The notes below the pieces were generated by a model. It did not search any database. It was not told the DNA's origin and worked only from the letters and a program-made list of their open reading frames with translations. The translations under genes were made by a program, and so were the position numbers. Below are positions 1 to 5,536 of a stretch of 5,582 nt of DNA, piece by piece; the stretch's first letter is position 1, and every line of letters begins with the position of its first letter. This DNA comes from an uncultured Sutterella sp. GTDB lineage: Bacteria > Pseudomonadota > Gammaproteobacteria > Burkholderiales > Burkholderiaceae_F. The stretch lies in contig USHK01000098.1 of the NCBI GenBank assembly GCA_900554375.1, positions 1 through 5,582 on the forward strand, in the 5' to 3' direction.

Positions 1-30
1 CGTGGGCTCGGAGATGTGTATAAGAGACAG
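1..30. other. Nextera/Tn5 library adapter at left contig end (artefact)
   Basis: These bases match the end of the Illumina Nextera read-2 transposase adapter. Positions 12-30 are the 19-base Tn5 mosaic end, preceded by the GGGCTCGG part of the adapter. The same 30 bases occur inverted at 5537-5566. Read in frame, they give the well-known spurious peptide MCIRDS at the start of the first ORF. They are not genomic and should be trimmed. Confidence 0.97.
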
Positions 31-1450
31 TTCTAATTCGGGTTTTATCAGTATTTCATCGGACGACTTCTATCTTCAGCCTAGAATCTGCCCCATAGAC
101 GTACCCACTGTTTTGAAAAAGGTAAAGGAGCAGCAAACTGGCGAAGGGCTCACTCTGCTTTTAGAAACGCAAAGCTGCGACATCAAAGGCGCCTTCGAAC
201 TTGGTAAGAGGTTGGACGAAGAGAACATTAGGACTAAGGTTGTCCTGAAGGGATGTTGCGGCAGCTTCGCGACGGTATTAGCTCTTTGGGCCGACTCGGT
301 TTCCATGCTCCCGGGAGCTTTGTGTTTGCCGCTCGACCCTACCTATCCAATACATGGCTATCCAAGCGTTTTCGATGCCTTATCGAACGTTCCTCGCTAT
401 TTGAATCCTGCTGAATTTGAGAGTCTTTTCTCGTTTTTGAAGAAAGAAACTCCTAGTCACTACAAAGCACTACAAAGCGAAATCGTTTTATCTGTCGGAA
501 GCAATAAGTTAGAAGAAGCAGAGAAACGACGTGAGGCAATCCGAGATCGGATAAAGCAGTTGTTGTGGCAAAAGAATCTCAGTAGACCTGAAGAGTTAGC
601 TGATTTCATCACCTCTGACTGCGGCAGCTTTGAACATTGGATCAGCAGAAGAAAGCTTGAAGAATTTGGACTTGAGTTTTCAGAAGAGCCTTCGTTTTCT
701 AAATGCAGTGGGATTGATCCGATCATTCTATTTTCAGGTTTGGAAGGTGTGGTAGAAAAAAAAATAGAAGTTCAATACCAAAAGATTGCGGATTTACTCA
801 ATACCCACGTTCTTGTGATTGGAAAGAACGGGAATATGGACTTCAATCTGTTGAAGAAATGCAGCGATTTACTCTGGGCAAATCGAAATTCGTTCGGCGA
901 AAAAAATCTAACAGTGTTGCTTGATTCCTACGGCGGGAGCGAAACCAATGCATTCGCCTTAACGGAGGTTTTGAAGGATTATTTCCCGCAATACCAAGTA
1001 GTAGTGACTCAAGACGCAAGAAGCTCGGCGGCTTTGTTTTGCATTTGTTCACCTAAGGTTTTCTACCGTAAATCTTCTGTATTTGGGTGTTTTGGACAAA
1101 CGGTTGCTGACTACACTCGTCCAGGACTAAATATTTCTGAAAGTTCTATTCGAGAAGGACTTAAGGCAGTTACTTCTGAAGAGGCTAAAACAGAGTTGAT
1201 TCGGAATTTATTTAAAGTCGTGCACCCAATTCAAATAGGCCAGGTACTGAGAGCCGGTTCGCTGGTAAGGGAATTAGTTACAGAAGTAAACCGGGGAAAA
1301 ATTACGCCAAACGCATTGGATTTCTTCACTCGAGAAATCTATCCGCACTCTTACCCCTTGGCTCCCAAAGAAGTGGCTGAATTGCTCCCTCTGAACAGTT
1401 TTGAAGAAGTCTCTCCTAAACTTGAGAAGGCCCTCAGAGAGATAAGTTAA
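31..1450 (+). CDS. Tandem ClpP/crotonase-fold protein, SDH-protease-like (5' partial)
   Basis: The true start lies beyond the contig; residues 1-10 of the open frame that begins at base 2 are adapter. Two similar halves are visible (numbering from base 2). Half 1, about 20-230, has a hydrophobic strand (TLLLET, 51-56), Ser88 in CGSFAT, the strand-turn ADSVSMLPGALCLPLDP (97-113) and a closing ISRRKLEEFGL (214-224). Half 2, about 240-470, has LLDSYGG (306-312), Ser341/Ser342 in ARSSAA, the strand VFYRKSSVFG (353-362), HPIQIGQVLRA (408-418) and YPHSYPLAPKEVAEL (447-461). In SDH_protease family members (ClpP superfamily, typically one domain of roughly 280-300 residues) the order is TPGG oxyanion loop, catalytic Ser in AKSAGT, GPIDP, then HPL and a closing HGYPI-like motif. 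Half 2 keeps the Gly-Gly loop; in half 1 it is replaced by TQSCD. No signal peptide can be judged. The family call is by motif reading; SppA-like peptidase is the alternative. Confidence 0.65.
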
Positions 1451-1543
1451 GAAGCGCTGCGTTATTTGATGTCAATAATCTGCCCAATAGAATACAGAAT
1501 AGCGAGACTACAAAATACGACCTTTTCATTAATGGGGAAACCC

Positions 1544-1726
1544 ATGCGCAAGCTTGCTGATCTGATCTTTCAAAGAGACCGTCTTCGAGATGAATTGTCG
1601 AAGATCGAGAAAGAAATCTTTGTCCTGACTCAGAAAACACCTTCTCTTAATCTTCCTTTTGTGCAGGAAACTCCCAAAGATACGTTTCAACAGAAACCTA
1701 CCGATTCCGCACCATTAACGCCGTAG
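1544..1726 (+). CDS. Small coiled-coil hypothetical protein, possibly the 5' part of a broken gene
   Basis: This 60-residue ORF is not recognised. Its first 30 residues form a strongly heptad-like, charged helix (MRKLADLIFQRDRLRDEL, then SKIEKEIFVL), which suggests a coiled coil. The rest is a Pro/Gln/Thr-rich tail ending in SAPLTP. I chose the ATG at 1544 because GGGGA (1534-1538) lies 5 bases upstream and the helix starts there. Other in-frame starts at TTG 1466, ATG 1469 and ATG 1532 have no convincing ribosome binding site and would add residues with no clear helical pattern. It follows the protease-like gene by 93 bases. The frame stops at TAG 1724-1726 but protein-like sequence continues beyond it (see next entry), so this may be only the N-terminal piece of a longer ancestral protein. 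No membrane segment or signal peptide is present. Confidence 0.45.
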   Translation: MRKLADLIFQRDRLRDELSKIEKEIFVLTQKTPSLNLPFVQETPKDTFQQKPTDSAPLTP

Positions 1727-1895
1727 CAAAAGAAGCCGCTCTTATATGACTTGTTCAAAGGAAGAGGTGATGTTTTAATTGATACAGTGGACATAGAAAA
1801 TCCGGTTCTGGAAGGGTGTTCAGAAAAGGCAAAAAGTCCATGAGGCTTTAGGTTTTAAACCCAAGGACGCTCAAGCAGACCTATTTGTTCGCTAA
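1727..1895 (+). pseudogene. Protein-like remnant downstream of TAG 1724, needing one frameshift
   Basis: Directly after the TAG at 1724-1726 the same frame stays open to the TGA at 1841-1843 and encodes QKKPLLYDLFKGRGDVLI and then DTVDIENPVLEG. From about 1797 a different frame is open and encodes VQKRQKVHEALGFKPKD, then AQADLFVR, ending at TAA 1893-1895. Both pieces read like ordinary globular protein. Joining them requires removal of one base, or addition of two, between 1797 and 1840. A CAG-to-TAG change would explain the first break, since the flanking residues are Gln/Lys/Pro rich on both sides. I do not recognise the family. It could be a decayed gene, a real gene carrying assembly errors, or chance open frames. 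Confidence 0.4.
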
Positions 1896-1930
1896 TATGG
1901 TCTGGACTGTTGGTCATCAACAATTTTTCT

Positions 1931-2806
1931 ATGTCCAATCTTAAAGGTCCGTTTTTCTTATTGTTCAGCTGCTTGTTGTTCAGTGTTACGGGAACACTGC
2001 AGCAATTAGCCCCGGAAGGACACACTCCGATCGTAATTACCGAAGTGCGAATGCTCCTTGGTTCCTTAACAATATTGGTTTGGTGTCTGTTTACTCATAA
2101 ATTTCCAGCTGATTGGTCGATTGTCCCTTGGAAACCGATGGTTACCGCAGTCGCGAGCGTTTTGTTGTACCAGCTTCTATTTTTCCATTCAGTTGAGGAA
2201 GTCGGAGTTGCGGTTGGTTCAGTAGTGGCAATTGCAACCACTCCTTTATGGGCAGCCGTTATTGCATTCTTCCTGTATAAGAAAAGGCCGTCTAAATTTT
2301 GGTTGTTTGCCACGGGACTCGCCATTACCGGCGTTTTTTTGATTAATGCTGGCGATGGCCTTCAATCTCAAACGATCGATTGGAAACTCTCGCTTCCGGT
2401 TGCCGCCGGTCTTTGCTACGGAGTAGAAATTATTGCGGTTGGGAGGGTGGTTGAGAGAATCAATCCTGAAATCACAATGCTCTTGGAAATGGGCCTTGTG
2501 GCGGTTTTGCTTTTGCCGGTGACTTTTTTCTCTCCTACCGAATGGATTTTTACAACGCGGGGAATTTGGGTTTCTCTTGGCTTAGGCGTTGTAACTGCCG
2601 GAATTGCATATCCATGTTTTACATACGGTATTAAATACACATCACCTATAGTAGCTTCAACACTCGCTTTGACGGAGCCGCTCATGGCAGCCGCACTTGG
2701 AATTTTTGTCCTTCACGAAAACCTCACTATCCCCATGGCCTTGGGCATACTGAGTTTGATCGCATCAGTCATCGTTCTAATTTTTGATAAGTCTCAATCC
2801 TCTTAA
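1931..2806 (+). CDS. EamA-family (DMT superfamily) inner-membrane transporter
   Basis: The 291-residue product has the length and layout of drug/metabolite transporters, with ten hydrophobic segments at about 6-23, 33-54, 68-86, 94-115, 121-139, 154-172, 181-199, 211-230, 237-261 and 267-285. It contains two EamA repeats, about 8-138 and 153-285. The repeat-end signature is visible in both: TTPLWAAVIAFFLYKKRP (103-120) and TEPLMAAALGIFVLHENL (248-265), the second being the familiar EPL..A..G...L.E.LT pattern. The C terminus is a short charged tail. Family members export or import amino acids, metabolites or drugs; the substrate cannot be read from sequence. The ATG at 1931 puts the first helix right after a short N terminus. 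An in-frame TTG at 1910 would add seven residues, and neither start has a clear ribosome binding site. The gene starts 35 bases after the decayed ORF and has no recognisable terminator behind it. Confidence 0.9.
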   Translation: MSNLKGPFFLLFSCLLFSVTGTLQQLAPEGHTPIVITEVRMLLGSLTILVWCLFTHKFPADWSIVPWKPMVTAVASVLLYQLLFFHSVEEVGVAVGSVVAIATTPLWAAVIAFFLYKKRPSKFWLFATGLAITGVFLINAGDGLQSQTIDWKLSLPVAAGLCYGVEIIAVGRVVERINPEITMLLEMGLVAVLLLPVTFFSPTEWIFTTRGIWVSLGLGVVTAGIAYPCFTYGIKYTSPIVASTLALTEPLMAAALGIFVLHENLTIPMALGILSLIASVIVLIFDKSQSS

Positions 2807-2951
2807 TCAGTCTCAAGCCCCCTCCATATTTTTGGATCAAAGCTGTTTTCAATGGGATTGATGCTTTCCGTTGATTTGTGCTAGTTAGGGTCTTCAACTG
2901 AAAATGTCTAGGATCCTTTCTAAAAGTTGCGGTAGAGAATTATGGCAAGAG

Positions 2952-2995
2952 AAAAAATAGCCGGAACAAAATCCATAAGAGTTTTATTCCGGCTA
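2952..2995 (-). terminator. Rho-independent terminator of the flavoprotein-cytochrome operon
   Basis: A perfect 9-bp stem, TAGCCGGAA at 2958-2966 with TTCCGGCTA at 2987-2995, is extended inward by four A-T pairs after one mismatch. On the minus strand it is followed by a run of six T (plus-strand A at 2952-2957). It begins 16 bases after the cytochrome stop codon, so it ends that transcript. On the plus strand there is no T-run after the stem, so it is not an obvious terminator for the transporter gene. Confidence 0.92.
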
Positions 2996-3011
2996 GCGCA
3001 GAAAGAATAGG

Positions 3012-3356
3012 TTACTTAACGTTTAATTCAATTTTGTGACATTGAGCGCACATATTGACTGAAGGCTGATGACCTTTATGACATTCTTCGCAAGGTTGAT
3101 CGCCCATGTGCGTGTAATGGGGATTGGGTTTGCAATCTTTGGTTTTTTCCTTCATGGCTTCAAACTCGCCGTGGCAACTTTGACATTTCTCAGTAGGAAC
3201 TGCTTGGGCCGGAGGGTTTTCAGAATGGCAAGCAGCGCAGTTTTGCCCATTTTGAACATGTCTCTCAGCAAGCGTTGCAGTATTTTGAGCAAAAACAGAG
3301 CAAGAGAAGACAGCTAAGATGCCCACGAAAAGAGAAGTAACTAACTTACGGTTCAT
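3012..3356 (-). CDS. Periplasmic tetraheme cytochrome c (flavocytochrome c heme subunit type)
   Basis: The 114-residue product has a Sec signal peptide (MNRKL, hydrophobic stretch 6-20, likely cleavage after VFA at 23). It contains four CXXCH heme-binding motifs: CAACH (40-44), CQSCH (58-62), CEECH (89-93) and CAQCH (103-107). Exactly four other histidines exist (His33, His80, His83, His96), enough to give every heme a second His ligand, as in the bis-His tetraheme domain of Shewanella flavocytochrome c3. The mature size of about 90 residues matches that small domain (Cytochrom_c3_2 type). ATG 3354-3356 is chosen over an upstream in-frame ATG because AAGGAG (3363-3368) sits 6 bases before it. 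It is the second gene of a minus-strand operon, 10 bases after the flavoprotein stop. Its inferred role is to carry electrons from a membrane quinol oxidase to that flavoprotein. The lone Cys75 is unexplained. Confidence 0.93.
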   Translation of the reverse strand: MNRKLVTSLFVGILAVFSCSVFAQNTATLAERHVQNGQNCAACHSENPPAQAVPTEKCQSCHGEFEAMKEKTKDCKPNPHYTHMGDQPCEECHKGHQPSVNMCAQCHKIELNVK

Positions 3357-3362
3357 GGTTTT

Positions 3363-3368
3363 CTCCTT
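3363..3368 (-). promoter_or_regulatory. Ribosome binding site of the cytochrome gene, overlapping the flavoprotein stop
   Basis: On the minus strand, AAGGAG ends 6 bases before the ATG at 3356. Its first two A residues are also the last two bases of the flavoprotein TAA stop (3367-3369). The overlap fixes the cytochrome start and suggests translational coupling of the two subunits. Confidence 0.8.
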
Positions 3369-4827
3369 ATTTTCCGTTAATCGCATGTCTGGCTGCAATT
3401 CGACCCATTGCTATGCCGCTTGTAATCTGGCATCCAGGGATATCTTCGGCGTACCAGAGACCGCCTGCAGCATTACCGGCAGCGTAAAGGCCCTTGATAG
3501 GCACATCGTCAAGATCAACCACTTGGCCGTGTTCATTAATTTTTGGTCCGCCGAAAGTCGCAGCAATACCGCCGCTCATTGGAATTGCATAGAAAGGAGC
3601 TGTAGAAACTGGATGAGGTTTCTTTCTTTTGTGGGGAGGATTTAATTGAGATCCTTTGCCTTGAGCGATAGCATCGTTGAATTCTTTAACGCTAGCTACC
3701 AGATTCTTCTCGTTAATACCTGCTTTTTGGGCTAACTCAGGGATACTGTTTGCCTCATAAACAGGACTGTTAAGTCTGTGGAAGCGATCTAATAATTTCG
3801 TAAGGATGTTGTCTTCATCGTTGGTTTTGATATCGCAAATAATGAACGTTCTATTATCGGGAGTTACTTGCGGAAGTAGTTTTGAACGAATGGCTTGACC
3901 AAGACTTTCATCTACACAGCGTTTGCCGTCTTTTCCGACGATCATTCCATAAGCGGAGTTGCTAACTCTGGCAGGATTCGCATGAGTTTCAGGGACGATT
4001 GGGCCTGCGTAGAATTCCGTCATATTTACAAGTTTTGCTCCTAATGGTCGAGTCATCAGGATATTTTCACCGGTATTTCTCAACGAGCCTCTTAGATTAA
4101 GCCTTGCGGCCCACGGACCCATGTACATCACTCGCATTTCTTCATTTGCGGAGAAACCGCCGGTGGTAAGTATTACCCCTTTAGTTGCCATGAAGGATTT
4201 AACACCGTCAGGCGTTTTAGCTTTAACACCGATTACGTTGCCCTCCGGATCGGTAATGAGCTCGAAGGCTTTTGTGTTTACTAAAAGTTTGACACCTTCA
4301 TCTTTGGCTTTTTTGAGGAGTCTTCTCATAAGGATGGAACCGCCTGTGGTTCCGTCAGTCGTCATAAAGAAAGCTCTCGATAAGTTTGGTGCAGGTAAGC
4401 CTTTCTTCAGAGTAAGCGGCACCCCCATATCAATAAGCCAATCGATACTTGGTCCCGACTCTTTTGCGAAGGCTTCGATTACTTTCTTATCCCCGACACC
4501 CTGAGTTTCGTGCCAAGCATCGTTGACAAATTTTTCCAGTGTGTCTCCCGTCTCTTTTTGATAGCGACTTCCGACTCCGCACAGGCGTCCGGAAGCATAA
4601 AAAGTGTTTCCGTCTGGGCGCGGCGCTTTTTCTAATACGACTACGGAAGCGCCTAAAGACCTTGCTTCAATGGCAGCTGCCATACCGGCGGCCCCGGCTC
4701 CGACCACTACAAAATCAAAAGTATTGGTTTTGCCTGTGGATGGTTCTTGAGCTTGGACGATTCCGGAGGCGCTCATAGCTAATCCAAAGGACCCGAGACC
4801 GAGTTTAAATAAATTGCGTCTTTGCAT
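3367..4827 (-). CDS. Tat-exported FAD-binding reductase, TcuA/fumarate-reductase-like flavoprotein
   Basis: The 486-residue product begins with a twin-arginine signal (MQRRNLFKLG, hydrophobic 9-24, likely cleavage after VQA at 26). An FAD_binding_2 domain (about 38-480, COG1053) follows, with the dinucleotide fold GAGAAG (43-48), Glu66 at the end of strand 2, NTFYASGRL (74-82), TTGGFSANEEM (221-231) and GLYAAGNAAGGLWY (446-459). The C-terminal region, PFYAIPMSGGIAATFGG (411-427) and IPGCQITSGIAMGRIAA (463-479), resembles tricarballylate dehydrogenase TcuA more than classical fumarate reductases. The H-x-T-GG and N-R-x-GG motifs, the H-P motif and the catalytic R-G segment of flavocytochrome c fumarate reductases are not seen. 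It lacks a fused heme domain; the tetraheme cytochrome is encoded 10 bases downstream. The inferred role is periplasmic reduction of an unidentified, probably unsaturated organic acid in anaerobic respiration. The start at 4827 is set by AAGGAG (4833-4838) and by the position of the RR motif; an upstream ATG at 4854 lacks a ribosome binding site. Confidence 0.88.
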   Translation of the reverse strand: MQRRNLFKLGLGSFGLAMSASGIVQAQEPSTGKTNTFDFVVVGAGAAGMAAAIEARSLGASVVVLEKAPRPDGNTFYASGRLCGVGSRYQKETGDTLEKFVNDAWHETQGVGDKKVIEAFAKESGPSIDWLIDMGVPLTLKKGLPAPNLSRAFFMTTDGTTGGSILMRRLLKKAKDEGVKLLVNTKAFELITDPEGNVIGVKAKTPDGVKSFMATKGVILTTGGFSANEEMRVMYMGPWAARLNLRGSLRNTGENILMTRPLGAKLVNMTEFYAGPIVPETHANPARVSNSAYGMIVGKDGKRCVDESLGQAIRSKLLPQVTPDNRTFIICDIKTNDEDNILTKLLDRFHRLNSPVYEANSIPELAQKAGINEKNLVASVKEFNDAIAQGKGSQLNPPHKRKKPHPVSTAPFYAIPMSGGIAATFGGPKINEHGQVVDLDDVPIKGLYAAGNAAGGLWYAEDIPGCQITSGIAMGRIAARHAINGK

Positions 4828-4832
4828 ATGCT

Positions 4833-4838
4833 CTCCTT
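4833..4838 (-). promoter_or_regulatory. Ribosome binding site of the flavoprotein gene
   Basis: AAGGAG on the minus strand lies 5 bases before the ATG at 4827. It decides between that start and the in-frame ATG nine codons upstream. Its outer two bases overlap the inverted repeat at 4837-4854, so a protein bound there, or an RNA structure formed there, could affect both transcription and ribosome access. Confidence 0.8.
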
Positions 4839-4854
4839 GAAATTTTTGTTTCAA
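4837..4854. promoter_or_regulatory. Candidate operator TTGAAA-N6-TTTCAA next to the flavoprotein start
   Basis: This is a perfect 6-bp inverted repeat with a 6-base spacer, located in the leader of the flavoprotein operon and touching its ribosome binding site. The core TGAAA-N6-TTTCA is repeated with the same spacing at 4963-4978 beside the regulator gene, which favours a dimer-binding operator over chance in AT-rich DNA. The bound protein is inferred to be the adjacent RpiR regulator. Confidence 0.5.
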
Positions 4855-4865
4855 ATAAGATTAAA

Positions 4866-4895
4866 TGAAATTTTAATTACGTAATAAATTTTTCA
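4866..4895. promoter_or_regulatory. Candidate 30-base operator dyad centred on ATTACGTAAT
   Basis: A perfect 10-base palindrome, ATTACGTAAT (4876-4885), is flanked at equal distance by TGAAA (4866-4870) and TTTCA (4891-4895). Twelve of the 15 base pairs of the 30-base dyad are complementary. It lies mid-way in the divergent gap, where a -35/-10 region for the minus-strand operon could sit. It could be a second type of operator or a binding site for another dimeric factor. Confidence 0.45.
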
Positions 4896-4962
4896 TAATT
4901 AGTGTTTTTACTGAAACTATTTATGTAACGCTATAAATTCATTGACGACTTATTGGATAAAA

Positions 4963-4978
4963 TGAAAATAAAATTTCA
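4963..4978. promoter_or_regulatory. Candidate operator TGAAA-N6-TTTCA next to the RpiR gene start
   Basis: This is a 5-bp perfect inverted repeat with a 6-base spacer, the same half-sites and spacing as at 4837-4854. It ends 12 bases before the regulator ATG and just before its ribosome binding site, a position suited to autoregulation. Confidence 0.5.
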
Positions 4979-4990
4979 AAAGAGGGAAAA

Positions 4991-5536
4991 ATGCAGGAAA
5001 CCGAATTGGCCAACGTACCTAATTTTTTAAAACTATTAGAAACAAAGTCTCAGAACCTCTCACGCCAACACAGAAGAATCGCCAATTTCTTGCTTTATAA
5101 CCACTTAGAAGCGGCTTTTCTCAATGTCGCTGAACTGGCAAAAAGGGCAGGTGTCAGTTCAGCCACGGTGGTAAGATTTGCTACCGCTATGGGGTTTAAC
5201 GGTTATCCGGCCCTACAAAAAGAGCTTCAACAAATTGCACAGGGTTCTATTGGAAAACATGAATTTCTAGCAGTGGAGGCCTCCGGAAATGAAGACTCTC
5301 TCTCTGGCACCATAACGCAGTCGATGAGGGCTTTAAAGACCTTCTCAGAAGAAGTTGACATTGAAAGGTTCGAAAAGGCCGCAAAGATATTACAAAAGGC
5401 CAGAAAAATTATCACAGTAGGCCACAAGGCAAGTTTTGGAGTCGCAGTCCATGCCGCTTATGTAATTGGTAAGGTCCACAGAGATGTACGTTACATCCAG
5501 GGGACTGATGAATTCGATGCGTTCTCCGTCATAAAC
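4991..5536 (+). CDS. RpiR/MurR-family transcriptional regulator (3' partial)
   Basis: The 182 genomic residues show an N-terminal HTH_6 domain (about 8-85) with LSRQHRRIANFLL (23-35) and the helix-turn-helix NVAELAKRAGVSSATVVRFA (45-64), followed by MGFNGYPALQKEL (67-79), the usual family signature. A linker leads to the start of a SIS (sugar isomerase) domain from about 125, with ARKIITVGHKASFGVAVHAA (137-156), whose VG-x-x-x-S loop normally contacts a phosphosugar. Family members are about 280-300 residues, so roughly the last 100 residues are missing because the contig ends. The last 13 residues of the open frame after 5536 (SLIHISEPTR type) come from adapter. ATG 4991 has AGAGGG 4 bases upstream. 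It is divergent from the flavoprotein operon and is inferred to control it and itself through the TGAAA/TTTCA dyads between them. Ligand and sign of regulation are unknown. Confidence 0.92.

Larger units (their letters stand above)
4828..4990. promoter_or_regulatory. Divergent intergenic control region between flavoprotein operon and RpiR gene
   Basis: This 163-base, very AT-rich gap separates two divergent genes and must hold both promoters or a shared one. TGAAA occurs at 4838, 4866, 4912 and 4963, and its complement TTTCA at 4849, 4891 and 4974. Possible plus-strand promoter elements are TTGACG at 4942-4947 and TAAAAT at 4958-4963, but they are only 10 bases apart and cannot be a standard pair. 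I could not assign a convincing minus-strand -35/-10 pair, and no clear FNR (TTGAT-N4-ATCAA) or CRP site is visible. An acceptable plus-strand ribosome binding site, AGAGGG, is at 4981-4986. Confidence 0.75.

Noticed and set aside
1..30. Residues MCIRDS and the GTG start at base 2 as the N terminus of the first protein
   Set aside because: They are translated from the Tn5 adapter; the real start is upstream of the contig.
76..1052. Minus-strand ORFs of 69-88 residues opposite the protease-like gene
   Set aside because: They have no motifs and low-complexity composition, and they overlap a long open frame with protein-family patterns.
1434..1640. Minus-strand 68-residue ORF overlapping the end of the protease-like gene and the small coiled-coil ORF
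   Set aside because: It has no recognisable domain, and its hydrophobic stretch is explained by the complement of the coiled-coil codons.
1851..1861. GGTTTTAAACC palindrome as a terminator or operator
   Set aside because: The loop would be a single base with no T-run after it, and it falls within the protein-like remnant.
2895..2930. CAACT...AGTTG hairpin with a central AGGATCCT as a transporter terminator
   Set aside because: The stem breaks after five pairs and there is no T-run downstream.
3069..3645. Plus-strand ORFs of 82 and 108 residues opposite the cytochrome and flavoprotein genes
   Set aside because: They lie antisense to genes with clear motifs, signal peptides and ribosome binding sites, and show no recognisable domain.
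4121..4778. Plus-strand ORFs of 127 and 79 residues opposite the flavoprotein
   Set aside because: They are antisense shadows of a well-supported FAD-binding protein.
4942..4963. TTGACG and TAAAAT as a sigma-70 promoter for the regulator
   Set aside because: The spacing is only 10 bases, far from the usual 16-18; each could belong to a different promoter, but I cannot pair them.
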